Assembly (NCBI GenBank): GCA_964391885.1
Contig: CAYMNU010000074.1
Span: 1-44,823 of the forward strand
Source: CAYMNU01 sp964391885
Lineage (GTDB): Archaea > Altiarchaeota > Altiarchaeia > JAFGQM01
Length of the DNA stretch: 44,823 nt
Direction: 5' to 3'
Shown: positions 1 to 8,382 of the stretch, piece after piece
Layout: every line of letters starts with the position of its first letter
Numbering within the stretch: the stretch's first letter is position 1
Made by a program: the position numbers and the translations under genes
The notes under the pieces: model-generated
Told to the model about the DNA's origin: nothing
Database searches by the model: none
What the model saw: the letters and a program-made list of their open reading frames with translations, nothing else

Positions 1-2
1 AG

Positions 3-86
3 ACTATAATGAGCGTTCTGGCTACCTGCAAGCAGCTCGGGCAGAACCCTTACGAGGTTCTCAAGCCGCTGCTATGCTGCGACTGA
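3..86 (+). CDS. C-terminal tail of an unidentified protein (5' end outside window)
   Basis: One frame is open from the window edge to a TGA at 84-86 and encodes about 27 residues, including LATCKQLGQNPYEVLKPLL. The pattern of a short helix, then 'G-x-N-P-Y/F-E', then a Leu-rich end resembles the C-termini of some insertion-sequence transposases. That resemblance is from memory and the fragment is too short to prove it. No terminal inverted repeat is visible between this stop and the next gene, so I do not call an insertion sequence. Confidence 0.35.
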   Translation, partial: TIMSVLATCKQLGQNPYEVLKPLLCCD

Positions 87-110
87 GCTAAACACATACC
101 CTCAAACGCA

Positions 111-120
111 TTTTTATACA
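111..120 (+). promoter_or_regulatory. TATA-like element upstream of the 183-662 gene
   Basis: TTTTTATACA lies at 111-120, with a second weaker AT-rich box (GATTATACC) near 133-141. The first would place transcription start near 140 and give a leader of about 40 nt. No clear Shine-Dalgarno precedes the ATG at 183. This is promoter inference from base composition and spacing only. Confidence 0.4.
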
Positions 121-182
121 CTCATGCCTTAAGATTATACCTAGAACCCCAAAAATCTAGGAAAATAAACCCGGGTAAAAAA

Positions 183-662
183 ATGGTAACGAAAGGACTC
201 AGCGTAGCTGACGAAAAGTTAGAAGGTGTCATGATGAAGCCTGCGAGCTACATCGGCAAAGCAACAAAGTCCGAGACTGGAAAAACGATTGGAGGCCTGG
301 CCTTCATGATTGGTTTCGGCCTGGCGGTGCTAGCTGGCTTATTGGCCGGTTTGCAGGCAGCCGGAGTGGATTTGGGCATAGGCATCGAGGCATCAGGACT
401 GATGATGGGCGTTCTTGCTCTTATCGGTTTGATTGTCGGCCTTGTGAATGTCTCAGATAAGGACTCAACCCAGTTCCTGATAGGTGCGATAGCAATAACT
501 GCAGCTACGGGTTCGATGGGTGCGCTTGCCACATTGGGCATGGGCTTCAACGCGGTTGCCGTATTCATCATGAATATGATGAACATGGTCTCCCTGTTCA
601 TCGGACCTGCCGCTTTGATAGTGGGCCTTAAAGTGGTCTACGCGGCAGCAAGGAAGGCGTAG
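183..662 (+). CDS. Small integral membrane protein, four predicted helices
   Basis: The 159-residue product starts with about 30 soluble, charged residues. Four hydrophobic segments rich in Gly, Ala and Met follow, at roughly 35-60, 68-90, 97-120 and 125-153, and the protein ends in a short basic tail (AARKA). There are no Cys residues or catalytic motifs. I do not recognise the family. The gene stands alone, with its own TATA-like box upstream and a strong T-rich tract just after the stop, so it is probably monocistronic and may be well expressed. The topology would fit a small channel, a pilus-type subunit or a membrane scaffold, but nothing in the sequence separates these. The reading frame is secure and the function is unknown. 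Confidence 0.75.
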   Translation: MVTKGLSVADEKLEGVMMKPASYIGKATKSETGKTIGGLAFMIGFGLAVLAGLLAGLQAAGVDLGIGIEASGLMMGVLALIGLIVGLVNVSDKDSTQFLIGAIAITAATGSMGALATLGMGFNAVAVFIMNMMNMVSLFIGPAALIVGLKVVYAAARKA

Positions 663-667
663 GCCTT

Positions 668-697
668 CCTTTCTTTTTCTTTTTTCTCTTATTTTTC
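668..697 (+). terminator. T-rich archaeal-type terminator
   Basis: Right after the TAA of the membrane protein gene there are several runs of 5-6 T within 30 nt, separated by single C bases. Archaeal transcription commonly ends at such oligo-T tracts without a strong hairpin. The convergent gene ends at 735, so the tract lies between two gene ends. Confidence 0.6.
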
Positions 698-734
698 CGT
701 ATTCCTACTATCAGGCTTCCCTCAGAAATAGATT

Positions 735-1259
735 TTAGATCCCCTTTATCCTGTTCCCTTCAGCCTCCAGGAAGCGATAGACATTTTGATGCCTCGAGCC
801 AGCGATTATCATATCCAGGGCCCTCTCACAGAGCTCGACGTCATCGTCCGCACCGATTATGCTTACAGTCTTCCCATAAACAGCTATTCTCGTACTTGTC
901 AGCAGCTCGATGGCTCTCCAGGCCTTGCCCTTCTCGCCGATTATCCGCGACTTGACTCTGCGCATCTCCGAGTCCTTGCCCTTCAGTATCTTGTACAAAT
1001 CGATTATCGACAGGCCATAGCCGTCTTTGAGCAAAAGCATGGCATACTTGGGGTTGAAGCCCCGGCCAATGGCTTTGGCGATGTCGCGGGCCTTCCATTC
1101 CGCAAGGCCGTCCTCGTCCTTTGATTCAATATTGACGCCCCCATTCTCGCCTATAATCATCTTGACCTTGCATCTTTTCTCTATCGTTGCCCGCGTCTTG
1201 CCCTCTTTGCCAACAAGCGCCCCGATGCGGTCTTCCGGTATCTTCAAGTATTCTGCCAT
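735..1259 (-). CDS. Dim2/Pno1-like KH-domain protein, small-subunit ribosome maturation
   Basis: This 174-residue protein begins with a KH domain (IPEDRIGALVGKEGKTRATIE, G-x-x-G loop as GKEG). A second KH-like domain around residues 95-160 has its own loop (IIGEKGKAWRAIE). The layout matches the archaeal homologue of eukaryotic Pno1/Dim2, which binds the 3' region of pre-16S rRNA with Nob1 and Rio kinases. It lies 1 nt downstream of the Rio1 kinase gene on the same strand, a pairing common in archaea and consistent with joint work in 30S maturation. The ATG at 1259 is the natural start because the KH motif begins a few residues later. The C-terminal FLEAEGNRIKG motif is typical of the family. 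Confidence 0.9.
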   Translation of the reverse strand: MAEYLKIPEDRIGALVGKEGKTRATIEKRCKVKMIIGENGGVNIESKDEDGLAEWKARDIAKAIGRGFNPKYAMLLLKDGYGLSIIDLYKILKGKDSEMRRVKSRIIGEKGKAWRAIELLTSTRIAVYGKTVSIIGADDDVELCERALDMIIAGSRHQNVYRFLEAEGNRIKGI

Positions 1260-1260
1260 T

Positions 1261-2226
1261 CTAATCTTCAGTGCCTTTCTTGGTATCTTTGCCCTTAACC
1301 GCTTTAATACTGATAACTACTTGGTCAGCGTCGCATTCAACGCCTCTTCTCTTGAAAAACGCGCATATATTCCTGGCGTCCCGCTCCAAAAACTCATCAG
1401 CCTTCGGGTGCGTTAGCAGCACGCCCTGCCCGAAGTCGATTATCACAGGCTTCCCTTTTCTCATGAGTATGTTATACTCGCTCAAATCCGCGTGCACCAA
1501 ACCGGACTTATACATCTTTTTCATCTGCCCCAGAATCTCTTTGAATGTTTTTTCCGGATCGGCCGTGCCCTCTCTGAGGAGCTGCTGGGACGGCTCATCC
1601 TCGCCTATGTATTGCATTACTAAGACATTCTTCTCTATCGCAAACGGCTTCGGAGCGCTTATCCCTGCCTCCTCGGCTTTCTTCAGGTTTCTGAACTCCT
1701 TCATGGCCCAGCTGCGTATAAGGTCCTTTGGGCTCTTCCTGATCTTTTTGAACCTCTCGTCACCCATTATGTATTGCAAAACGGTCGGGTTTCTGAAATA
1801 GCTCGCAGACGAGAGCCTGAAAATCTTGATGGCTATCTTATGCCCTTCCCGCTCGCCGAGGAAGACGTCAGCCTCTTTGCCTGTCGATATGGGCCCTATA
1901 ATCCTATCTATCCATCCCTCTGAGCCGAGTTTTCCCACTGATTCAAGGGTCGCATAGCTGAAGACACCGCCCTCGGTCTTATGCATCTGCAGGTCCTTTT
2001 TCACTGCCTGTGACCTGCGGCTGGCTTCCGAGTCGCTATCCTGGCTTCCTCGGCGGTCCCTAAAAAGCCTCTTGTCCCGCGTGCTTAGGTAAGGTTCTAC
2101 TGATTCTTCATCATAATCTTCTACTGGTTCCTCCCCACGGCCTTCTTCCGCTTCTTCAACTTCCATAGTTTCCACTATGCTGATATCATTATCCCGACCC
2201 ATCACGCTCTTCTCTTTCTTAGCCAC
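1261..2226 (-). CDS. rio1: RIO-type serine/threonine protein kinase Rio1
   Basis: The 321-residue kinase has the Rio1 hallmarks: the ATP-loop motif STGKEADV at 114-121, the nucleotide-binding Lys in IAIKIF (K134), the catalytic loop HADLSEYN at 245-252 and the metal-binding IDFGQ at 263-267. About 85 residues precede the RIO domain. They are acidic at first (runs of E/D) and then Arg-rich (STRDKRLFRDRRG), and are probably disordered. A winged-helix-like segment (YATLESVGKLGSEGWIDRI) leads into the kinase, as in Rio1. Rio1 acts on late small-subunit precursors. The gene is in a unit with the downstream KH gene and perhaps the PRC-barrel gene 30 nt upstream. Confidence 0.93.
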   Translation of the reverse strand: MAKKEKSVMGRDNDISIVETMEVEEAEEGRGEEPVEDYDEESVEPYLSTRDKRLFRDRRGSQDSDSEASRRSQAVKKDLQMHKTEGGVFSYATLESVGKLGSEGWIDRIIGPISTGKEADVFLGEREGHKIAIKIFRLSSASYFRNPTVLQYIMGDERFKKIRKSPKDLIRSWAMKEFRNLKKAEEAGISAPKPFAIEKNVLVMQYIGEDEPSQQLLREGTADPEKTFKEILGQMKKMYKSGLVHADLSEYNILMRKGKPVIIDFGQGVLLTHPKADEFLERDARNICAFFKRRGVECDADQVVISIKAVKGKDTKKGTED

Positions 2227-2256
2227 TGCTATTTAGAAAGGCTGCCAACAAATAGT

Positions 2257-2541
2257 CTAACCTTCCAATATCTTTATGTTTGGGATATCCTCGAACCTCT
2301 TATTCAGGACTACCTTGTCGCCGATGCCGCCGATATGTTCTTGCGGTATCTCAAAGAAGTCTTTCCCCACGCCGCTTATGCCAAATTTCTCTACAAAGTT
2401 TTTTGCAACATCCGCATCCACTTCGCCTTTCACTATTATGGCATATTGCCCGTCCTGTTTCAGGTCCAGGTCCTCTATAGACCCAATAGTCGCGCCGCTC
2501 TGGTCAACCACCTCGACCCCCCTTATTGATTTCGTTCTCAT
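2257..2541 (-). CDS. PRC-barrel domain protein
   Basis: The preferred start at 2541 gives 94 residues (MRTKSIRGVEVVD...). An upstream ATG at 2601 would add 20 residues that do not look like part of the domain. The sequence 'GVEVVDQSGATIGSIEDLDL' is the opening of a PRC-barrel, a small beta-barrel found alone in archaea and at the end of RimM. The second half (VGKDFFEIPQEHIGGIGDKVVL) is the usual archaeal ending. Free-standing PRC proteins have no firmly assigned role. Placement beside Rio1 and the Dim2-like gene suggests a link to rRNA or ribosome work, which is inference. Confidence 0.82.
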   Translation of the reverse strand: MRTKSIRGVEVVDQSGATIGSIEDLDLKQDGQYAIIVKGEVDADVAKNFVEKFGISGVGKDFFEIPQEHIGGIGDKVVLNKRFEDIPNIKILEG

Positions 2542-2690
2542 TTCTGCCCCTGGATTATTATCCTCAATACCCTTAATACTACCATTTATTAAGCGCAGCA
2601 AGGATTAAAATAAGATTAAAACATAAGATTAAAATAATCTCGATGGCGGGCGGTTTGGAAAAGCCAAAAATGCCCTTACAAAGCATCCAT

Positions 2691-2696
2691 ATTTAT
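2691..2696 (+). promoter_or_regulatory. TATA-like box of argS, leaderless spacing
   Basis: ATTTAT at 2691-2696 is centred about 25 nt before the argS ATG at 2719. This spacing would start the mRNA at or next to the start codon, and no Shine-Dalgarno is visible. The call rests on composition and spacing. Confidence 0.45.
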
Positions 2697-2718
2697 CCCG
2701 CATTCCTATAACTAAGCC

Positions 2719-4401
2719 ATGGAACCGCTCAGGAGAATAGTGCAGGGGGAGCTATCGCGCATTCTCGACGGCGTCGAAGAGGTCATGATAAAAGAAGTTC
2801 CGCCGGATATAGACGGCGATTTCTCCTTTCCCTGTTTTGCGCACGCGAAGAAATCAAACAGAAAGCCAGACGAGCTTGCGCTGGAGACTGCCTGCAAGCT
2901 GGCTAATGCAGGGGGCTTTATACTAAAGGCTGAAGCGAATAAGGGCTTTGTGAATATCACTTTAGATGCAGGCAAGATAGCCAGGGTAATCACCAAGGAG
3001 ATTGCCGAGCTGAAGGAATCCTACGGCTCTGGGATTTCCAAGAAGAGCCGGATAATACTCGAGCACACCTCGGCAAATCCCAATGCGCCTCTACATGTCG
3101 GACATCTCAGGAACTCGGTGATAGGCGACACTATGGCGAGGATATTCCGTTTCTACGGATATACGGTTGAAGCTCAGTTTTTTGTCAACGACATGGGAGG
3201 CCAGCTTGCCATACTTGCATCTTTCCTGAGCGGAAAGGACTATGAGTCCGCGCTTAAGGATTCCGGCAAAAAGCCTGATGCATGGCTGGGTGATATGTAT
3301 GTCATGGCCAACAAGGAGATCGACCCCGAGGTTGCCAAAGCCTTGCAGAAGAATTACGAGCGCGGGGGCAAGGAGATACGCAAAATATTTGATTTCATGG
3401 TGGACACCGCATCCTCGGGAGTCACGGAAACCCTGAAAGATTATAATATAAAGATGGACAGCTTTGTCAGGGAAAGCGACTTCGTATTCGGCGGGGCTGT
3501 CGGCGATGTCTTAGACGGGCTGAAGAAAACCCGGTTTTGGTTTGAGAAGGAAGGCGTCTCCGCAGTCAGCCTTGAAAAATACGGTATCGAGAAAGAGCTG
3601 GTCTTGCTCAGGAGCGACGGCACCACGCTTTACACGACGCGCGACTTGGCCTACCATCTCTGGAAGCTCAAAAAAGCGGATTGTATAAACGTCATTGCCA
3701 ACGAGCAAACCCTCCAGCAGCAGCAGCTGCGCGCCGCGCTTGACATGCTTGGCGTTGCGGATGTGGAAAAACGTGTCAGGCACCTGTCATATGAGCTGGT
3801 CACGGTTCCGGGAATGAGGATGTCTTCCCGCACCGGCGAGTTCATATCTGCAGACGACCTGCTTGCTGAAGGGATAAGCCGCGCTGCCAAGGAGATAAAC
3901 TCCCGCCAGATTGATGCCACCACCACAGAGCGGGAAGAGATAGCCAGAGCCGTAGCGCTCGGCGCAATACGCTTTAACATGGTTCGCGTCACCCCGCTAA
4001 AACCGATAGAATTTAAATGGGAAGACGCTCTTAACTTTGACGGCGAGTCTGCGCCTTACCTCCAGTACAGCCATGCTCGCGCATGCAGGATATTGGAAAA
4101 GGCAGGCAAGCCTACCGAATGCCCTGAATCGGGCTTGGGCCCCGAAGAATCCCGCCTAGTGATGCTCATAGCACGCTTCCCGGATGTCGTGTCTGCGGCA
4201 GCAGAAAGCCTCAAGCCGAATTTGCTGCCCAATTATTTGATTGACCTCTCCGAGGCATTCAACCGATTCTACCTAAATTGCCCTGTTGTCGGATCAGAAG
4301 AGCCGTCTCGCAGCCTGCGCATACTTCTCGTCTCATCTTTCAAACAGGTAATGGCAAATGGATTATCCCTCCTGGGCATAGAGGCCCTCGAGAGGATGTG
4401 A
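2719..4401 (+). CDS. argS: Arginyl-tRNA synthetase
   Basis: This 560-residue class I aminoacyl-tRNA synthetase charges tRNA-Arg. An N-terminal tRNA-binding domain covers about residues 1-105. The HIGH signature appears as HVGH at 126-129 in PNAPLHVGHLRNSVIGD. A KMSKS-equivalent loop is present as RMSSRTG (in PGMRMSSRTGEF). The C-terminal anticodon-binding helical domain ends with the family-typical LLGIEALERM. The length is normal for archaea. Substitution of the first Lys of KMSKS is usual in ArgRS, which often uses a relaxed motif. The gene has its own leaderless-type promoter, and a small membrane protein gene starts 8 nt after its stop. Confidence 0.95.
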   Translation: MEPLRRIVQGELSRILDGVEEVMIKEVPPDIDGDFSFPCFAHAKKSNRKPDELALETACKLANAGGFILKAEANKGFVNITLDAGKIARVITKEIAELKESYGSGISKKSRIILEHTSANPNAPLHVGHLRNSVIGDTMARIFRFYGYTVEAQFFVNDMGGQLAILASFLSGKDYESALKDSGKKPDAWLGDMYVMANKEIDPEVAKALQKNYERGGKEIRKIFDFMVDTASSGVTETLKDYNIKMDSFVRESDFVFGGAVGDVLDGLKKTRFWFEKEGVSAVSLEKYGIEKELVLLRSDGTTLYTTRDLAYHLWKLKKADCINVIANEQTLQQQQLRAALDMLGVADVEKRVRHLSYELVTVPGMRMSSRTGEFISADDLLAEGISRAAKEINSRQIDATTTEREEIARAVALGAIRFNMVRVTPLKPIEFKWEDALNFDGESAPYLQYSHARACRILEKAGKPTECPESGLGPEESRLVMLIARFPDVVSAAAESLKPNLLPNYLIDLSEAFNRFYLNCPVVGSEEPSRSLRILLVSSFKQVMANGLSLLGIEALERM

Positions 4402-4409
4402 CCTGCAAA

Positions 4410-4799
4410 ATGCTCTTAAAACTCAGGGCCCTGCTTATCCTCAACCTTGCGCTCTTCACACTGGTGCTCGCTGCCTTATACTCGGGAAGCATTGCATACT
4501 TCCCGGGACTCACATTGCTCATCTCTTGGATAATAGTATTCTTTGCTTCGATAGCAGCCCTGACTGCACACATGTCCCGGGACGGCGAGGAATGGTATCA
4601 CTATGGCATAATGCTCAGCAGCGGCGCCCTCATGGCGATGATAGCGGGAATAGTGCTGGGGCTTGACATATACGGCATCGCAATACTGATGCCCTTTACA
4701 GTCATGGGCTCGCTTTCACTCAATTGGATGTTCTCTGACCGAAGCGAAGCTGCGATAGACGAGGATTTGAAAAGATTGAGGTCGGAGATAAGGGATTAG
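4410..4799 (+). CDS. Small membrane protein with four predicted helices
   Basis: The ATG at 4410, 8 nt after the argS stop, gives 129 residues. The longer frame from 4278 would overlap argS and is not needed. Hydrophobic segments lie at about 7-28, 32-52, 67-90 and 92-110, and the charged C-terminal tail (SEAAIDEDLKRLRSEIRD) probably faces the cytoplasm. No catalytic motif is visible and I do not recognise the family. The tight spacing implies cotranscription with argS, although a functional link is not evident. Confidence 0.72.
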   Translation: MLLKLRALLILNLALFTLVLAALYSGSIAYFPGLTLLISWIIVFFASIAALTAHMSRDGEEWYHYGIMLSSGALMAMIAGIVLGLDIYGIAILMPFTVMGSLSLNWMFSDRSEAAIDEDLKRLRSEIRD

Positions 4800-4827
4800 G
4801 GCTAATAGCTGGCTGGCAATGCTATGC

Positions 4828-5586
4828 CTAGAAATAAAATAATAAGGGCAAAAGGCTGAGAATACCCAGAAATACCAGGAACTTCCAGAATTTTACCCTC
4901 TCCGCAATCCTGAAAAGGGCTGCGATGCTTAAGACTCCGGTCGCGAAGGCTCCCGCCATGGCTATCAGCGCCCCGTCTGAAACCACAAAACCGCCCCTTA
5001 GCTGAAGTCCCACTTCTGCAGCCGCGACCGCGAATATGCTCATCATAAAGGAAAGCCTGAGTGCCGCTTTTGCACCATATCCCCTTAGCAGCAATGCAGA
5101 CGTGGTTATGCCCGACCTGCTTATACCGGGAAGCGCGGCGAAGCCCTGCATAAGCCCGGCAATCACTGAATCCCTGTCCTTCAAATCCGATTCCTTGCGC
5201 ACGCTGGGCTTAACGCTGCGCTGCAGCAGCCCGCTTATTATCAGGAAGGCGCCCACTGCTCCGATCACCAGCTCGCCACCCGCTTGCGAGAAGGCGCCGA
5301 CGAATGCCAGGTAAAGCGGCGCACCCACTAATGCAGTGAAAAAAGTTGACAAGATTAGGAATCTGAGAAGAGGCCTGCTCTCGCTTCTGAAAAGCCCCCT
5401 GAGCTCATTCCTAAAATAGGCTATAGCTGCAAAAAGGGTCCCCATATGGAGCCATATAGACAAATCAAGCGCAGTATCCAGTGGCATGCCGAAAAGCTGG
5501 GAGACGATAACGGTTTGCCCTTGTGAACTTATTGGAAGCCATTCGGTGATTCCCTGCAGAAGGCCCAAAAGCAGGTACTCTATCAT
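4828..5586 (-). CDS. uppP: Undecaprenyl-diphosphatase (UppP/BacA family)
   Basis: The 252-residue polytopic membrane protein has both UppP signature regions: LLQGITEWLPISSQGQ near the N-terminus (the (E/Q)xxxE region) and ALPGISRSGITTSALLLRG in the middle. The family dephosphorylates polyprenyl diphosphates to recycle the lipid carrier used for surface glycan assembly. In archaea the carrier is probably dolichol-type and serves N-glycosylation or surface polysaccharides. The gene overlaps the end of aroE by 4 nt (5583-5586), so the two are translationally coupled. The functional class is secure and the exact substrate is inferred. Confidence 0.9.
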   Translation of the reverse strand: MIEYLLLGLLQGITEWLPISSQGQTVIVSQLFGMPLDTALDLSIWLHMGTLFAAIAYFRNELRGLFRSESRPLLRFLILSTFFTALVGAPLYLAFVGAFSQAGGELVIGAVGAFLIISGLLQRSVKPSVRKESDLKDRDSVIAGLMQGFAALPGISRSGITTSALLLRGYGAKAALRLSFMMSIFAVAAAEVGLQLRGGFVVSDGALIAMAGAFATGVLSIAALFRIAERVKFWKFLVFLGILSLLPLLFYF

Positions 5587-6398
5587 TTTGCTTGCTTGAG
5601 CTCTTTCAAGACGGCTTTTCTCATTACCTCTAAGGGCGGCTCATAACCCCATATCCTGAGGCTCTCGGCGCCCTGCCCTATGAACATCTCCAGGCCGCTT
5701 ATTGTCTTTGCACCAGCTTCCCTTGCCTCTTTCAAGAACTTGGTCTCAAGGGGGTTGTATACTATGTCCATAACGACCATATTTTCGCTCAGGGCCAGGG
5801 TGCTTGTGAGAGGGGTTTCATCCTCATTGGGATGCATCCCTGCCGGGGTTGCGTTTACCAATATGTCAACCCCTTCCAGCGATATCTCATCCGATGCCCT
5901 GATGCGCGCATCCAGCTTTTCAGAAAGCTCGCCTGCCAGCTTATGTGCATTCTCCTTGCTGCGGTTGTATATGGAAATCTCTGCACGCTCTATTGCGCAG
6001 CCGCAGGCTATGGCCCGGGCAGCCCCGCCAGCTCCCAAAATGAGCACTTTCTTACCTTTGAGGTCTGGACATTCACTCTTAAGCGCGTCAACAGCACCAA
6101 CGATATCCGTGTTATAACCGATGCCCATACCTCCATCAAAGCTTATGCAGTTCACCGCGCCTGCCAGCTCTGCAGCCATCTCTTTTTCGTCTAGTAAATC
6201 GATAATCGCGGTTTTGTAGGGTATGGTCACATTCAGGCCACAGTATTCTCTTGCCAGGCTCTCGTATGCTGCTGCAATGTCGCCAAGCTCAAGCGCTTCA
6301 TACATTGCATCCGCACCCAACTCCTTAAATGCCGCATTGTGCATCGCGGGCGAAAGGCTGTGGCCGAGAGGCTTTCCGATTACGGCATATTTTTTCAT
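5583..6398 (-). CDS. aroE: Shikimate dehydrogenase
   Basis: The preferred ATG at 6398 gives 271 residues (MKKYAVIGKPLGHSLSPAMH), the normal family length. An upstream in-frame start at 6431 adds 11 residues inside the preceding gene. Seen in the sequence are the shikimate-binding GHSLSPAMHN, the NVTIPYK motif with the catalytic Lys, the NADP-binding GAGGAARAI and a C-terminal GLEMFIGQGAES. The enzyme reduces 3-dehydroshikimate to shikimate on the route to chorismate. With the trp genes at 21-24 kb this implies the organism makes aromatic amino acids. The start overlaps the preceding NFACT stop by 4 nt. Confidence 0.94.
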   Translation of the reverse strand: MKKYAVIGKPLGHSLSPAMHNAAFKELGADAMYEALELGDIAAAYESLAREYCGLNVTIPYKTAIIDLLDEKEMAAELAGAVNCISFDGGMGIGYNTDIVGAVDALKSECPDLKGKKVLILGAGGAARAIACGCAIERAEISIYNRSKENAHKLAGELSEKLDARIRASDEISLEGVDILVNATPAGMHPNEDETPLTSTLALSENMVVMDIVYNPLETKFLKEAREAGAKTISGLEMFIGQGAESLRIWGYEPPLEVMRKAVLKELKQAK

Positions 6399-8299
6399 TT
6401 CACCAACATACCCTTTCCGGCGGGAATCCATTTCTGGATTTCGCCCAAATCCACCTTTTTTATTTTTTGACCGTCCTCTTTATTGCTTTGCCTTAAAATA
6501 TTCAACTTGATGTCTTTTGCCAGCTGGCCAGATTTGACGTTCCCGGGACCAATCTTCGCATAGTGCTTAGCACGGCTTGCAACTGCGGATTCCGGCCCGC
6601 CTACCGCAAGGGCATATGAGCCAACATCAAAGCCTACTGCAATTTTTAACGCCGTGCCCCTGAACCACTCGCGCTCGCCGCGTATCACAAAGGCGCCTTT
6701 TGAGAGATACTCACCGCTGTTCGGCGTTTTTGACGCCTGCTCGGGCTTAAAGGCATAGACGTCTGCACTTCCCATTCCCTCACCCCAGGCGCTCGAGTAA
6801 CTGGCAGCGGCCTCGGCAGCTTCGCGCTTTGTTGATTCTGGGATTTCATCTTTCTCGGGGTTTTTGATTATAAAGAAGGGCGCTCCGTGCACTGTGGAGT
6901 GGAATGCAAGGTCGTTCGGTTCCATATGTTTCTTGAGGAGCATCTCATTAGTAGTCGCATCCTTCCCGCCGATTACCAGAAAACCCTCGCTTGATATGAA
7001 CCAGCGAAACTTCTCATACCATTCCGGGATGTGCTTTTCAACAGGCCCTTCTGGAAGCCTCTTCTCGACCTTTGCCTTTTTTTGGCCTATCCTTTCCAAA
7101 CCTCTTTCTGCATCCCCAAGAGCCTCTTTCGCTCCATCGAGCTTGGCCTTGGCTTTTTTGGCCTTATCATAATAAAGGCCCGCGTTTTCCGTGACTGACT
7201 TGTCTATGAATATCCCTATGCCGCAGACCTCTATCTTCCTTGCCGCAGGATCCATGATGCGCAGGCCATTCTCCTCTGAGAACTTCACCCAGTTGTGGCC
7301 ATTCTTTTTCGCCTCGGCTATACCCTTGAGAACTCTATCTATCTCCTGGAAATTCGCATATGCGGCATCGCCCGCTTCCTTGAACCTTTCGGCAGCAGCT
7401 TCCATCTCGCTTATGGCTTTCGTCTGCTTTGCAATCATTCTCTCCAGGCGTGCTGCCTCCTCGGAATAAGCCTGCGTAGATTCCTTTTTCTCGCCCTCGG
7501 AGCGTATCGTTGTGAAGTATTCGTCGACCGCCTCGTTAAATGAGCCTCTTTTCGCCTGTTCCAGGCCCTTGTAAGAGATCATCTCAAAAGGCACGGCATC
7601 TATTTCTTCGCCGTCAAAGACTATCCTGGCATCTATATCGGAGCTAATCAGTTCGGATATCTGTTTTCTCACGCGCCTCCAGCTCTCCATGTCTCCGCGG
7701 GAGTCTGGATCTATTTCCAGCCTTGCCAGGACTTCGTTTGCATATGCGGCACCCAGGCCCAGGTTGGCTGCAATAATCTTTACAATCTCTTTGTTGTCTG
7801 CAACCGCGACATTGAATTCAGCCTCAGACATAGTTTTAACATCGGGAGTCTCTGGAGGATACATATAGGGGAGCCCCACCCTGAGGGTCCTGTCTTTCCA
7901 TTCCTGCCCTTCCAGCACTGCTTTTATGGTATTTTCTCCATCTGCAAAGATTAGGTTTCCCCTGCTGAAGAGTTCTATTATCAGCCTGCCCCTCCCCTCT
8001 ATAGCTATCTCGATTATCCTGTCAAAACGGTGTTGTGAGATTTCACTTACTAAGCCTCCGGATATCAGCTTCCTGAGCAGCATTGCAAAGGGGCCCGGGT
8101 TTTTAGGGGCATCATGGCTGAACTTAGTGAGGCAGGCATAGCCCGGTGTGATTATAAGCTCTTCCTTGCCCCCGGCCCTAAGGCTAATCTTTAAATCCCT
8201 CTCGCCTATCTGGTAAGCCTTGTCAATCCTGGCCCCTTCCAGGCGCTTTAGCTCCCTGGCTAAAAAGCTGACGTCGAGGCTGCTCAACTGAGTCTTCAT
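6395..8299 (-). CDS. NFACT family ribosome quality-control protein (Rqc2/NEMF/FbpA-like)
   Basis: This 634-residue protein has an NFACT-N domain from the start (SSLDVSFLARELKRLEGARI), then helix-hairpin-helix and coiled-coil regions. The long Lys/Glu-rich coiled coil lies around residues 270-430. The C-terminal NFACT-R domain starts near IPEWYEKFRWFISSEGFLVIGG. The family binds peptidyl-tRNA-obstructed large ribosomal subunits and in several lineages directs C-terminal tailing of the stalled peptide. Archaeal members are close in layout to eukaryotic NEMF/Rqc2. The gene leads a reverse-strand unit with aroE and uppP. Confidence 0.92.
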   Translation of the reverse strand: MKTQLSSLDVSFLARELKRLEGARIDKAYQIGERDLKISLRAGGKEELIITPGYACLTKFSHDAPKNPGPFAMLLRKLISGGLVSEISQHRFDRIIEIAIEGRGRLIIELFSRGNLIFADGENTIKAVLEGQEWKDRTLRVGLPYMYPPETPDVKTMSEAEFNVAVADNKEIVKIIAANLGLGAAYANEVLARLEIDPDSRGDMESWRRVRKQISELISSDIDARIVFDGEEIDAVPFEMISYKGLEQAKRGSFNEAVDEYFTTIRSEGEKKESTQAYSEEAARLERMIAKQTKAISEMEAAAERFKEAGDAAYANFQEIDRVLKGIAEAKKNGHNWVKFSEENGLRIMDPAARKIEVCGIGIFIDKSVTENAGLYYDKAKKAKAKLDGAKEALGDAERGLERIGQKKAKVEKRLPEGPVEKHIPEWYEKFRWFISSEGFLVIGGKDATTNEMLLKKHMEPNDLAFHSTVHGAPFFIIKNPEKDEIPESTKREAAEAAASYSSAWGEGMGSADVYAFKPEQASKTPNSGEYLSKGAFVIRGEREWFRGTALKIAVGFDVGSYALAVGGPESAVASRAKHYAKIGPGNVKSGQLAKDIKLNILRQSNKEDGQKIKKVDLGEIQKWIPAGKGMLVK

Positions 8300-8382
8300 A
8301 ATCCTAGTTTGAGCCTTGCGGGTTAAATAGCATAAGCTGCCTCTTGCCTAAACGTTCTACTTGCTTTAACGGATTCTATTTA

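Noticed and set aside
1..182. Insertion sequence end near the left edge
   Set aside because: The truncated frame could be a transposase tail, but no inverted repeat or target duplication is visible in the available bases.
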